Shown one piece after another: positions 1-12,576 of a DNA stretch of 64,000 bases. This stretch comes from Pegea sp. RAD2-039. Taxonomy: Eukaryota; Chordata; Thaliacea; Salpida; Salpidae. Every line of letters starts with the position of its first letter. Position 1 is the stretch's first letter. A model generated the notes under the pieces. That model was not told the origin of the DNA, made no database searches, and worked only from the letters and a program-made list of their open reading frames with translations. The DNA is taken from positions 682,001 to 746,000 of the forward strand of contig JAQGEQ010000287.1 of assembly GCA_034620365.1 (NCBI GenBank), given 5' to 3'. The position numbers and the translations under genes were made by a program.

Positions 1-2819
1 TGTAACTTTGTAGTTTATATTGCTAACATCACAATGGTTTCCTACATAAAAAAGTAAACATTTAAATTGATAAATCAAATAACAGGTTGTTTATTTGAAG
101 TCAAATAAAGTGAAAGCAAATTAAATTATTTACAATTAAATCTAAGTTAAAAATAAAACAAAATAAGAATAAAGCAAAGTTTTAGCAACATAAGTCATAA
201 ATGTATTAGCTGCAGTTAATATTTTTACTTAAGACTTATTAGAATAATGTTATTTTTTCATACAACAATTAAAAAAGTAATTTTATTATGAATTCTTTCA
301 AATAATGTTATAGATAATACCTATTAAAATAATCCTATGAAATACTAACCTGAAAATTGAATAGGACAAATACAAAATCCTTCATGGCTTAATCCATTAT
401 TAAGACAGTCACTTTTCATTTCAATTTAGATAAAAATCTTAATATAATACTTAAGTTAAATAACAAAATATAATATTTAAATTCAAAGTCAACTAAAATA
501 GCATATTATACAAATGAATAACACAAGTTTAAAGATATGAAAGTTTGGATTTTTAAAAATTATATTGTTAATTTAACCAAATTTTATTTAAAAACCAAAT
601 GTTTATAGCTTAAATACACTAGAATAATTATAACTTCAGTGAATCAATTTACCTTAAAAAGTTTCAAAAGAAAGTTATAGAAAATAAATTTTTTATATTT
701 TAATTATGTAAAGATTCTTTAATTTCTAAAGATTCTAAAAATAACATATAGAATAAAATCATTTCCTGTTCAAAAAAATCAAATAAACTTTTAACATGGT
801 TCTTTAAACTAATTTAAGATTTAAAGATAAATTTGATTGTCATTTTAAGAGCTAATTACTTATCTTAATTATTATAAAAGTTTCTTATAAGCTTAACAAA
901 TTAAATATAAAACTAAACTAATCAAATATTACCAATCTTGTTAGAGACTAATTGCTTTCAAATTCAGGGGGAAAAATACTCTAGAAATGTAAATTTCTTT
1001 AGTCTGAATTTCTTTCTAAATGTACAACAAATAGAACATGGCAGTTTTAAAGTTACTTTTGTTTGTTTTAATAACTATTTGAACCCCAAAGTGATTAATG
1101 CAATTTCTAGGGTTTTGAGAAAAGATTTTATTGAAGTAGTAAACAATAATAAGGTTAGTGACCGAGCAGAAAACATTTGGCACATACAAATTCAAGAAAC
1201 TATTATAGACCCTAATTATAGATAAATGATTATAAAAATTAAACAATATTTTAAACATTTTTATAGGGCAATTAGATAAACCATTAAATTATTGATTTAA
1301 AAATGAAGACTTTCTTAGATCCAAGTCTTTAAGATCAAGGTGAAAGAGAAACCTAAAAAACTACTGATAAAATTAATTTGATTCTAACCATCTCTTTTCA
1401 AAATAAATACTGCATAAGAAATTTGGTTTACAAAATAAATATTTTAACATCATCAAGATATTAGCAAAACTTAAATTTGTCATAAATAAATTTAGAAAAT
1501 TGATAAAACATAAATATATTATGTTAAAGAGAAGATAGTACAACATAGAAAGAATAAAACATTTATTAACATAGAATATTTGATTATACAAAAGTTAACA
1601 ATACTGTTTCTCCAAAACAATTAGAAAAATTAAGAAATATACATAAAATCAAAAGTATCTCTTACAATACATATAATAAATATGTAATATACAAAAAGAT
1701 AATAATTTATATTATCTATTCTAAAACTGAATATTAGCCAAATTATATAAATTCATAACATAGATGGTTGAATTTGAATATTTCTTACCAGCAGAAATTT
1801 AATAAAGCAGCAATAGACTAAGCATCTAAATGTTATAAAGATAAGTTACTAAAGGTTATCAGTCATTTGCATCATACACAACGTCAAGATATTAATTAAC
1901 TGTAAATTTTACAATTAACATTAAAATGGTATGAAAATTAAAACACATGATCAAACTAAAATGGTCATTTTCAAAAAATAATAAACAGTTTTCAAACTTG
2001 ATAAAATCTGTCCAATCTTGATAATCTATTATTAACAATATAAACTGATTGGTTGGATAATTTAATTACAAAATAAAGATTAAAATTAATTAGAACAAAA
2101 TTGAAATATATTCAAAATACTAAAATCATAGTAATAATAAAGTTTAAGTTTTGGTAAATTTAAACCACTCTGATTTAACATAAGTGACTTTATCTAAGCC
2201 AGTTAATAACTGTATTTAACATATAGTTCTTATTAAAACATACTTGTATCTAGTATTGCCTTAGATCATTAATAAATTGACGTGGATTCGTTTACCTTTT
2301 AAGATAAGAAAGCTCTGATTATACAAATGTCATTATGGTCTGTTTTCAGTAAATTTAGACTAATAAACTAAAAAATAACAAATGTTTTTATGCATCAATA
2401 TACCTTGGGTGAATTTTTTCACTTGTGTACTGCTTGATGATAAAGAAATTCTGAAGTTAAAGACATTTAGTCGTACCATAGTAAGTTTAGTTTGTATTTA
2501 GTTGTACTTATGCGTCTTAAGATTCTAAACATGAATTTAAACAAATTTCTAAACTACTTAGATAATCTATATTCTAGGTTTATGGCTGAACTTTTTATAC
2601 ATTCATGTTTTTAATAGATACGTTTTAAAAGATCTGTTGAACGCATTAACTTTTCAGGGCAATTCGAAAACTTTTTTATAAAGAATGTTTCTTTTGTCAC
2701 CTGATTTGTTTTAAAAATACTCATTTTTCTATTTAGAATTGTATTTGATTGCATCTAAGACATTTCACAATTTGTAAAAAAAAGATGATAGTTCAGTAAT
2801 CAGATTTTAGAGTATTCTA
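1..2819. other. AT-rich stretch with no supported gene
   Basis: Very AT-rich sequence without a gene I can support. One open stretch at about 970-1154 (plus) sits between an AG acceptor-like site and a GTTAGT donor-like site and could be a stray exon, but I recognise no family and find no partner exons. The right end is the 3' flank of the minus-strand transporter that ends at 2820. Confidence 0.5.
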
Positions 2820-4542
2820 CTAGAAATATTGCAAATAAATAAATAAAAAGCCGTTGAAAATAAATCCAAGCCAGCCAAAAGAAGCAAAACCAAATCGATT
2901 GAACATGTATCCTCCAATTGTGGGTGAAATACTCCTAATCATAGAATTAGCAGCCATACTTAATCCTAACATCGAGCCTAAAATATTCAGCGAGTTTATA
3001 AGCATTAGTAAGTTTACTTTACTTTTACCTGTATTCTCTTTTGAAACATTTTTGGTCATTATTGACTGAATAACAGTTGTGAATAAAGAGCCAGCTATTG
3101 CCATTGGCATTAATACTACGCAAAAAGCGTAAAAATTTCTTGAAAAAATTGACATCATCAGATACGATCCACTAAGGATTCCTATTGACAGAGTGATCAT
3201 TACTTGTTCACTGACTCCTTTTTTTGTCAAGAATCCAATGATGAATCCTTGTGTGATCTAGGAACAAAAACAGTTTGATGAAGATATTAACATGACATAT
3301 TGCATTTATACCATCGACACTACTCCAACATATGACAAAATATATCCATTTACATCAGCTGGTAGTAGAAAATGTTCAATCATAATTAAACTGAACATAG
3401 AATGAAATATTCCAACTGGTAAACCAGAGATTACTTTCACCAGCATCCAATGACGTGTTGTGTGATTATTCCACACAAGAGATATGGTTAGTTTAAGATC
3501 AAACAACTTCTTTTTTTTGAGTTTGTTTTCTTTTTCGGGTAAATTTAGCTGCAATTAACCTAAAATTTACTTTTAAAATCAATTTTCAGGACATAATTAA
3601 ATCATTTCATATTTTTCATCGATTTTAGTAAGTTAATTTTCACTCACATTTTTAGTGCTTGAAGGTATAAAAAGATAAACTATTAGTAGAGATATAAGAG
3701 AACCAAACGCTGCTACAAATGCACTAAAATGCTCGCTACCATATTGGGTACATAAACCACCAATGATGGGTCCACAAACCATACCTATACCATAGGATAA
3801 TGCAAGTTTGCCCAAACTCTTAGAACGTTGATTGTCATCAGTTTGGTCTGTGACCACCATTTGGGCACCTTAAAACCAGGAAGAAGCTTTTGAATCTAGT
3901 TTTATGTCATATTTGCTGTTTAGTGGCTTAAAAGCTTTAATTGATTTATGAAGTTGGTTTTTACTTCAGCTCATTTAACATTTTAATTACTAAATGGTTT
4001 TTAACTACAAGTTTGAACTGACTAACTTTATTAACAAGTTACCTTGCATAGCATGCATAAAAATAGAAGGTAGACGAGAAAGGAAAAGAACAAATAGGGT
4101 GTTAGAGATACCCAACAAGAAATAACTTGCAAATGCAGAAATAAAAGCTATCATCAATGCTTTCCTACTTCCAAACAAATCTCCAAATCTAAACAAGTTT
4201 TCAAAAATTTTGTTTAAAAAAAAGCTAATTATTTGTTTGATTTAATAAATTCTAGATTTAATATTCTAACCTGCCGAATACAGGACCTCCTAAGAGTTGT
4301 ACAACAGCAAATACAGTTTGTAAATAGCCAAAGGTTACTGGATTCACTTCTAGCTTCTTTGCTAGATACTGTTAATAAAAACCTTTTGTGTAAAGTTAAT
4401 CTGAAGCTAATTGAAGTTGTAAAAATTTTAATGGAATAAAAAGGAAACCTACTGGTAAAGTACCAAGTTGAATCCAGAAACACATAGCGTACAGAGATAC
4501 ACAAAGATTTGTGACAAAAAAGATTTGATTTGTTGTATGCAT
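2820..4542 (-). CDS. SLC22A18: Major facilitator superfamily transporter, SLC22A18-like
   Basis: Six-exon model (minus): 4542-4453, 4368-4271, 4188-4043, 3868-3648, 3548-3312, 3257-2820; phases close and give 409 residues (human SLC22A18 is about 424). The first helix begins near residue 7. The loop between helices 2 and 3 carries the MFS signature GRFGDLFGSRK (residues 62-72), preceded by LLGGPVF, the arrangement typical of SLC22A18/ORCTL2. Further family-like blocks are GAQMVVTDQT before a helix with GMVCGPIIGG, and SMIRSISPTIGGYMF near the C-terminus. The protein is almost wholly hydrophobic, as expected for a 12-helix carrier in an organelle or plasma membrane. In the family it is a proton-linked carrier of poorly defined organic substrates; the substrate here is unknown. 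Introns are 54-174 bases. The start was chosen as the first ATG that keeps the first helix. Confidence 0.9.
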
Positions 4543-5197
4543 GGTGGAAACAAAAGTATTCAAAAACTAATCGATAATTACAACAACAAAATTGTTTCTG
4601 TAAAAGTACAAAAAGTGAAACCAGGTTAAGAAAAAGGATTTTATTACTTTCCGCAACAAAAATAGTCTTTTAAAAATCTTCATACACAAATATAAACTGA
4701 AATAAAATCTTATCTCATTTAAGTTAATAAAATAGAAAAAAAATAAAGTTTTAAAGTAGAAGAAATCACAGAAAAAACAATCACTAAAAATTGATGGAAC
4801 TAATTAAGAAAAATCAAAATTAGATATGATTAATAACAATTAAAAAACGAAAAAGTTGATTAAAAATATTTATATAAAAAATTCTAGAAGAGAATATGTT
4901 GAAAGGAAGAAATTATTAAATTGTAAATTGAAGATTTTAAGTTTGGCAAACATGGATGGTGGTGGTGATCAGGACACAAAATCTTTTAATTAACTTAGTA
5001 TCTTTCATTTTGATGATTAATTCAGTTCGGTTAGCACATTTACTGTCAAAAGGCACTTATTAGAATGATGATTACGAGTAAAAAATCTCAGTTTATTAAC
5101 AGGACGGGATAAAAGATGAAAAAGTCATCTTCAGGAGGGTCTCAAACAGAAAAGAGTTTCATTTGATAAAAAGAAGTTGTAAAAAGTGGTCATCATC
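4543..5197. other. Spacer between transporter and MAP2K5
   Basis: About 650 bases separate the transporter start codon from the MAP2K5 stop codon. It must hold the MAP2K5 3' UTR and the transporter promoter. I see no further gene. Confidence 0.6.
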
Positions 5198-6805
5198 TCA
5201 CACAGATGACTTAGAAGAGAGTTGAGATCGAATCCATTGAGCTACAACCTCCAGATTAGACATGAGAGGATTTTTCATATTACACTCAACTAGTTGATGA
5301 TCACACAACTGATCAGGTAGAGGTCTTTTACCAGCTTCTTTTTGTAAACATCCCGAAATAAAATCTTCAAGATCTTCGGGACCTTTTTCTAATCTCGGAG
5401 GAGGCTCATTTACTATGCACTGCATCAATTCAATCGGAAGCACTCCTCCTGATCCTGCAAATCAACATCATCATCTTGAAGTTAAGATCTTCATCTTACC
5501 AGCAATCTTTGGCGCCAGTTGGTGGTAAGGAAAATGACCAAGAGCAAGCTCGAGAAGTGATAGTCCAAAACTCCAAACATCTGAATAAATCGTATAATCG
5601 CGACCCACGATACGTTCTGGGGCCATATAGGCGTTTGTACCAACGTAGGTTTTCGCTATGGAGTCAACTAACAGCGTGCTAACCCCAAAATCACATAACT
5701 TCAAGTGACCGCTAGTACTGACCAATATATTGGATGGTTTTACGTCTCGATGCATGATTCGAAGTCGCCACAACTCTCGTAAACCATATGAGATGGAACT
5801 GCAAAAGTCGAGTCAACAACACGATGACAGAGGATAGAAAAGCGCCACCTAGCGACGTTGCGGAGTACATCATGAGGAATAGATCCATACTGATCAAGGG
5901 AACCTCCATCCATTAATTCCATGCATAGCATCACTCGATTCTCATCAAAGTAAGCTCCAAAGAATCCGATGATGAAATGGGAACCACCACATCTATAAAT
6001 CGAGATGTTTATCATCACCTAGCAACCACAACTAATCACCTTTGCAAGATCTCTAACTCAAGCAGGATTCGACGTTGTTCTTCCCCGGTCAGGTCCACAG
6101 CGATGGACTTGACTGCTGTAACTGTCCCTGTTGGTTTGTGGACCGCTCGTCTCACGAAACCACTATTACCTTTGCCGAGGGTCTCAAGTAGATGTAATGT
6201 GTTTTGGTTGTATTTAGCCGAGGGACTAGTGGTCAGTTGGTGGTGGTTGTTGGTAGTGGTCAGTTGATGGTACATGGCGGGACTCGATGTCGAATTGTTG
6301 CTCTTATCGGGTATAAACTGTGAAATGCGGACTCTTTGAGGCTTGAAGAGTCCCGCAGCTTTCTGCATCTCCGTGTATTGAGGTGGGACATCAGTAGAAA
6401 GAAGAAGAGATGATAATGAGGGTTTGATGTCAACTTTTAGAGCAAATCGGTTGCGATCACGTGATGGATCTTTGATTTTGGGAAATATGGAAAGATGAGG
6501 AAGTAGAGGAGTTGGTTTTGTGTTGATGTGATAATGTAACATTGCACGAAGTTCAGTATCCGAACGAACAGTCGTCAGGTCACCATCTTCATCTGTATAA
6601 TCGAACGCTGCTACTTGAACCTTGTAGCTACTCGCCTGTAACAAGTAAAGTGTGACGGAGCGACCAGTCGACCGTGACGGGAGGAACAAACCTGTTCGAT
6701 TATGTCGAGAACATCTTGAAAAGTGATGTCATAAGGAGGAGGAACTACCCAATCAACTTCGTGATCTTTGCTCAGATGTAAACGTAATTTGATATTTTTT
6801 GACAT
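5198..6805 (-). CDS. MAP2K5: Dual-specificity MAP kinase kinase 5 (MEK5)
   Basis: Five-exon model (minus): 6805-6692, 6635-6040, 5992-5849, 5798-5500, 5454-5198; phases close, 469 residues (human 448). The N-terminal ~85 residues are a PB1 domain with the acidic DYTDEDGD stretch (OPCA-type motif), which in MEK5 binds MEKK2/3 and ERK5. The kinase domain begins near residue 188 with glycine loop GKGNSGFV and the AVK lysine. The catalytic loop HRDVKPSN is at 301-308 and DFG at 321-323. The activation loop holds S331 and T335 in [10 protein letters not shown], matching the two phosphorylation sites of human MEK5, followed by MAPER. A MAP2K that has a PB1 domain is diagnostic of MEK5. It phosphorylates ERK5 in the cytoplasmic stress and growth-factor cascade. 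The inter-domain linker is longer than in vertebrates and rich in T, N and H. Exons are much richer in GC than the flanks. Confidence 0.95.
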
Positions 6806-7078
6806 ATTTTTTTCATTCTCATCAAGTTTTGGATCTTATTTATTTACAAATAAAAATTAAAAACATTTTGAACCTAAATGTGAAACTGTTGATATTAAAA
6901 ATGTGAAAATTGTCAGACAGTCAATAAAAGTCAATCAAAAGAAGAAAAACAACTAGCAACACTTTTATTGGAACGTTATTTTCAAAAATTAGAAAAAAAA
7001 CGACAGATTTCAAACATTATCATTAAATAATCAAGTTAGGTTGGAAATCTAGTGATTAAATCATCAAATGAAAAGTTT
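6806..7078. other. Short spacer MAP2K5 / ADA2
   Basis: A 273-base gap on the minus strand between the ADA2 stop and the MAP2K5 start codon. It must contain the 3' end of ADA2 and the promoter of MAP2K5. No separate gene seen. Confidence 0.6.
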
Positions 7079-8896
7079 CTAGACTTTCTTCACATAATTA
7101 TTTGTCAACAAAAAATTGTAGATTTTTCCAGTAACTGTCACATTAATCTTCAAAATATTTCGAGCATCTGATAATCTCAAAGATCCTTTTTTTTCATTTT
7201 CCTTCATCAACAGTCGCTTATATTCCAGATAAGTTGGTAACTGAATTCCATTATCAGTACAAAACTGGAAGATACAGAAGATTTGGTTGAAATTTTAGGT
7301 AATTTATGTGAGGTGAAAAACCTTTTCTTCAAGTAAATTGAAACGACCATTTTCGTCAACTTCTTGATTACTCTTGTTTGGAAAAGTTTGATATTTCTCA
7401 ATGGCTTCCGCTATCTGAAATTAAATTTGTTGGAGATAATTTACAAGAAGTAAAATGATTTGAAAAGTACGAACGATTTTATCACGAAGTTCTCGACACT
7501 TTCGAGGGTTATGAATGATTGGAATAACTTTTGATAAAAGATTATTTTTATAATGTCCTTCAATTTCCTTCTTACGCTTCGCCAACCGCGTTTTATAATC
7601 TTCTACAGCTGGAAGAAGAGATGGTGTCAGTCGAGAAGCAGCCAACCAATAATAACCATTTTAACTACCAGCGAAAGATCTAAGACCTAACTTCCGGTAT
7701 TCCTGTAACTTCTTGATTTTGGCAACTAACGATCTCTCATGACAGACATTGTTACGAAAGACTTTAAATTCTTCGTAGTTTTTATGAAACTGCATGAAAG
7801 GAGTCAACTCTTTTTCAACTTTGTAATGTTCTTCATCTAATCTTTTCACATAATTTTCTGTGAAACATGATGACACGTCACGTGAAGTTCAATTGATTTG
7901 CTTACTTCACATACCATGTTCTTCTAAATTGATCAAGCCGAAGCTACGGACGAAATGCCGTCTACGGTTTCGTTCTTGTAAACTATAAATAAAAAAAACT
8001 ATCAAATGACTCTAAAGACTTTTTTATCAAGTTACCGGATCAAATATGATTCCATCAAATATTCTCCACATTTGCGCAGAATAGGAGGATCATCCTCTTG
8101 GGGTTCGACAAAACAAATATCTTTCTCAGCATCATCATCATATTCTTCTAAAAACTCTCCTCGTGTCGCCATGTAGCTGTTAATCAAAATACCTTTTAGT
8201 TTCATCATTAAAAGATTCACAAAACTGACCCTTGAACTTTCTCGCCTGTTTTAGAATCAGGAATTGGGCGAAATGGTTTTTCAGATGGGTACCATGGAAT
8301 ATGAGGTACATCATCAATAGTAAGAGTTGATTTTGAAGACTTGTCTTCTTCATTCAATGTACTTTCTCCGTTTGACTTTCCATCTTTATCATCTACATCC
8401 TAAATAAGCTGATTAATATCGAGTTGTAGAAAAGATTGACTAGATAATTGAAACTTACTTCAACCATATAAGAGTGGGTCCTTTTATGAGTTCCTTTTTC
8501 AAATCCTTTGGAAAAACACTAAAAAAAGAATAAATTCGATTAGTTTTGACTTCCACAAGCATAATAGCAGTAAATAAATAGAAACTAATTTCATTTGAAC
8601 ATTTTTATATAAATATAAAAACAAAAAAAAACTAACAAAAAAATTGCTAAATCAAAAAAGATAAGACTTCAAGAAAAAAGCTCACTTAACATTCAAAATA
8701 TATAGACTAGTATACATAACAAATTTATTCCATAATTAAATAAATAACTTTCTTTTTTACCAACCTCAACACAAATCACATAATCTGAACATTCCATACA
8801 AATAATAAATGGTTTTTCTATAGGTAATTCACAACCAGGACAATACAAAGGATCATAATCTGTAGGTATAAAATCAAAGTTAGCGTTGACCAGCAT
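7079..8896 (-). CDS. TADA2A: ADA2-family transcriptional adaptor (TADA2A/2B-like) lacking SANT
   Basis: Nine-exon model (minus): 8896-8765, 8518-8459, 8399-8230, 8176-8036, 7982-7915, 7857-7669, 7608-7475, 7414-7322, 7264-7079; 390 residues (human TADA2A 443). The ZZ zinc finger uses C19, C22, C33, C36, C42, C45, H55 and H59. Then come a linker, the ADA2 block GYMATRGEFLEEYDDDAE (from residue 121), a basic helix with ERNRRRHFVRSFGLINL, KIKKLQEYRKLG, and a C-terminal SWIRM-like segment (LPTYLEYKRLLMKEN ... KIYNFLLTNNYV). ADA2 links GCN5/PCAF acetyltransferase to SAGA or ATAC in the nucleus. The SANT/Myb domain that normally follows ZZ is absent: only a 59-base intron separates the ZZ exon from the linker exon. 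The N-terminal half resembles TADA2B and the C-terminus TADA2A, so the paralogue is uncertain. An extra upstream start exon near 8953-9007 is possible. Two donors (GTTGGT, GTTCGT) are weak but are forced by phase. Confidence 0.9.
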
Positions 8897-11715
8897 AAAA
8901 ACAAATCTGTAATTGTCACTTTGTTAAAAATAAGAAATAAAAAAGATTACTTACAACAGCATTCATCTTTACCATTAACCGTTTGATCTCTTATAAACAA
9001 AGACATAGTTACTCTATTCTTTTGTTTGGGGGGATTTTTACCTGCATCATACATTTAATATATTTATCATTAAATGATTAAATAAAAAAGGTTTTTATTC
9101 TAACTTTTTTAGTATCATTAGAATAAAATTTATTAATAAAATTCTTATAAATAATTTGTAAAAGTAATTATAAACAATTATTAATATAATATTAATAAAT
9201 TAATAACATAATATTATTTAGAAAAAATAATTATAAATGAGAAAAGAAATCTGGAAATAGTGGTTTGCTGCCAAAGATACTAAAAGCAACCAATTTTTAA
9301 AAATATTAGTTATAAAAATTTCAATTATTTTATTTAAAACATATAATAATTTGATAAAACAAAAATTGTGAAATATTCAAACCAAAACTTATTAATATTT
9401 TTTACCAAATCTCAAAATGTAGATAATGATATAAAACTAAAATAAGCAAATAAAAGCCAATATTAATTTGAAAAAAAGATAAGTTTATCCAAATACTATA
9501 CAGATATAATTTCAAAGAATTTCTATAAATGTGGACTGGTTCAAAAGTGCAAGTAACAGATAAATACAATTTGGCTTAGAAACAAAATGGCATTTAAAAA
9601 ATATATATTATTCATAAATCAATTTTCTTATATCTCTAAGAGAAACACTAATTTGCAAGTTAGAATAAGAATAGTCCTGAAATATATTTCAAAATGAAGA
9701 TAAATATAAAAAATGAAATTAACAAGTGATATGAAATCAGCATAAACCATGTATAATATCTAATAGTGCAACAAAAACTGGTTGAGAAACTGATGTAAAT
9801 CACAAAATGTCAATAAAAAAGTTGGTTCAATTTAGAATCATAAAAATTTTGGCCAACATAATCAAGAAAAAACTTGTCTCACAAAAACTTGTCTAATTAG
9901 AATCTTTAAAATGTCTGAAGACTTTTTTTATAAAAATTAAGTGTAAATAATCTGATATTTTTTCAGTACAAATTAAGGTAGATATTTGCTGTGTAACTCT
10001 TAAGCACCTTAGACCAACAAGGTTTACTGCCCAAGGAGATACAACTAGTTACCCAAGTTTGTTAACAATTTAATAAAAAGTTTATTAAATTTTGTTTAAC
10101 AAATCAAAGCAATGGACTTAAAGAAAATTTCATAAAGTTATTAGATTGAGATCTAAATGAGATATTATAAGACTTATTTTTTTTATTTTTCAAAATTGAA
10201 AAACTAATAACTCTGAATGATCATTAAAAAAGAGATTAGAAAAATCATTATCATAAATTATTCATAAAATAAATTTAATTTAACTATTATTATAAAAGTT
10301 ACAGATAAACACCATTAAATTTGTAAAACACCCATATAAGAAACAGACCACAAACCTATGACTTTTTTTCTGATACTGATTACTTATAAATATAATATTT
10401 TGAATATTACAACAATAAAATCTGTGACAAAAATATAAGTTATGCATAAAATGTAAGTTAAAACAACAATAATTTTTAATAATTTAAATAAGTTTTTATG
10501 ATGGGTATAAGAAAAAATTTAGGAAAATTATAGCAACAAAACCATATGCATACAATAAAAAATAAAAAAAAAACTAACCATAATAATTATACAAATAATG
10601 TAATAAAAGCATGTAGCAGTTATACAAAAAAAATCATGAATTAAATCAGATAAAACTGTAATATTTAAAGGTTGCATCAGGAAACATTTATAGAATAATT
10701 ATAACTAAATATGAAATAATTTAATAAGCTATTTAAGAACAAAGTCTAAAAATTTACAGTGAAAGTTTAACAAATCAAATTGATGACTAAACAAAGTATA
10801 ATACAAAAAACCATAAATCTTAACTTAGTTACACTTAAATTTAAGTAATTTTTAAAATAGTAAACTTAAACTGACCACTTATATATAACTTATCACTACT
10901 TTTCCAATTGTAATGATTTTTCATCATTTTTCTTGGTAGGTATGGTATTCGATTCATTTTAACATTTTATATAAAAATCTATAACTAATGGCTTAGAATT
11001 TATAAAATGTCAACAAATACAGATATCACAGTGAACATATAAACTAATCAATATTATTTTATTAAGCCTTCGTATTTCAACATTTTTTTTTCAAGTATTC
11101 AAAGCTAACAAGGGAATACATTTACTAATATTATCAACAACTAAATTTTTACAGATTAACAAAGTACCACAAATTATTTTGTAGTCTGAAAACTTCTGTA
11201 TCTTAGTTCTACTTCAAGACTTACTTTCAAAAATTCTAAACTTAAAATGGTTTCTGTTATCAGACCAAAATGTTCGTATAAAAATTTGTAACTGACTATT
11301 GCATTGAAAGCTGAACTAAACTGTTGTACAAATATTCAAATGTAAATTAAATAATTTTATTTATTAAAAAAGCGACAAAATTCGTTTCAATAAAAAAGAT
11401 AAAAATAAAAAAATTCAAATCTGGATGTAGTCATGATTAAAGGGGAATTGATGTTAAAATTGATGTTAAGAATTGTATCATTCTATTTGCCTAAAGTAGA
11501 AAGACAGAAAAGGTTGAATAAAAAATTATTCATTAAGAAGTTTAGCAAAAATAAAAATTATGTCTGATGAAAAAAGGGACTCTATTAAAACATTTTCACA
11601 TCAAAGACATTTGGGATTAAATAAGTTTGTGGGTTGTTTCGAGCAAAAAGTGCTCATTGGATAAAAAGATTTTAGATCTTTGATTAGATTGGGCAAAATA
11701 CACAAAAACAAACGA
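8897..11715. other. Long AT-rich gene desert
   Basis: About 2.8 kb of AT-rich sequence. A short minus-strand stretch at 8953-9007 has an ATG followed by a GTAAGT donor and may be a 5' leader exon of the ADA2 gene. The rest has only short open frames and shows nothing I can support. Confidence 0.5.
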
Positions 11716-11866
11716 TCAGATTTTTGACTGAATTTCGTAGCCAAAATAGTAGTAAGGTAGGGTCAGTTGGAAGTATAATTGGAGCCATAATTCCTTCTGG
11801 ATCTTGTCTACAGTAGACGGCAGCGTACAGTTAGCAGTATTTATGAAACACTCCATAAAATGGCTC
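11716..11866 (-). other. Probable orphan terminal exon
   Basis: On the minus strand a pyrimidine-containing acceptor (TTTCACAG) is followed by an open frame of 49 codons and TGA, in a stretch clearly richer in GC than its surroundings. The peptide includes HFMECFINTANC and DKIQKELWLQLYFQ. It needs an upstream exon ending after two bases of a codon. It could be an alternative 3' exon of the repeat-exon gene just upstream (12585-16508), or the end of a gene whose other exons I did not find. I recognise no family. Confidence 0.35.
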
Positions 11867-12576
11867 CTGTGAAATCAATAAAAAACAGATCTGTAAGAGA
11901 TTACCAAATTAAAAATTTAACAATGTTAGTTTGAATACGAAAAATCTAATTATTTTTTGAAATCATGAAAACCATCATTGATTAAAGAGCATTACTGTGT
12001 AGTACGTCTTTGGAAATTCATTTAGTATTCTCAAAATATCAGCCAAAGTAAATATTAACAACTTTTATGAATTTTTATATGAAAATGTAAATTTCAAAAA
12101 ATTATTTAGGATAAAATTTTTGAAAAAAAAAACTATTCTACACAGTTATTTTATACGCTTTCTTAATTACATTATAAAAAAATGACTACTAAAGATTATA
12201 AAATTATCCATATTGTTCAACCTGTCAAGTTGATAAGAAATGTTAATAATGTTAATTTAGGCTACTGAAGTTATTTATCTCAAAGAATCTTTCTCAAATC
12301 TGTTGCTCGAAGCAAACACTTATTGATGAAATATTGTAAAGTGAAACCTAATTTATAAAGCATGTTAAAGATAATAAGAAAAAAATGAGCTGAAGAATAA
12401 AAGTGCTGACACCAAAATGTCACAACCAGTAAGTTGCACCACAAAGAGTAAGGTCGACCGAGCTTTTTATGATTAGCTTGTTTCAGTATGTTTTCTGTTT
12501 TGTGTTTTGTGTTTAGTTCTATTTTAAGACTTTCTGAAATTCTAAATATTAATTTAATAGTATATTAGAAATTTAC

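Noticed and set aside
938..1225. 95-codon plus-strand open frame
   Set aside because: No family recognised, no partner exons, and the frame is only moderately longer than chance in this composition; kept only as a possible stray exon.
12418..12434. Plus-strand start exon ATGTCACAACCA followed by GTAAGT
   Set aside because: Attractive start and donor, but no downstream plus-strand exon continues the frame.
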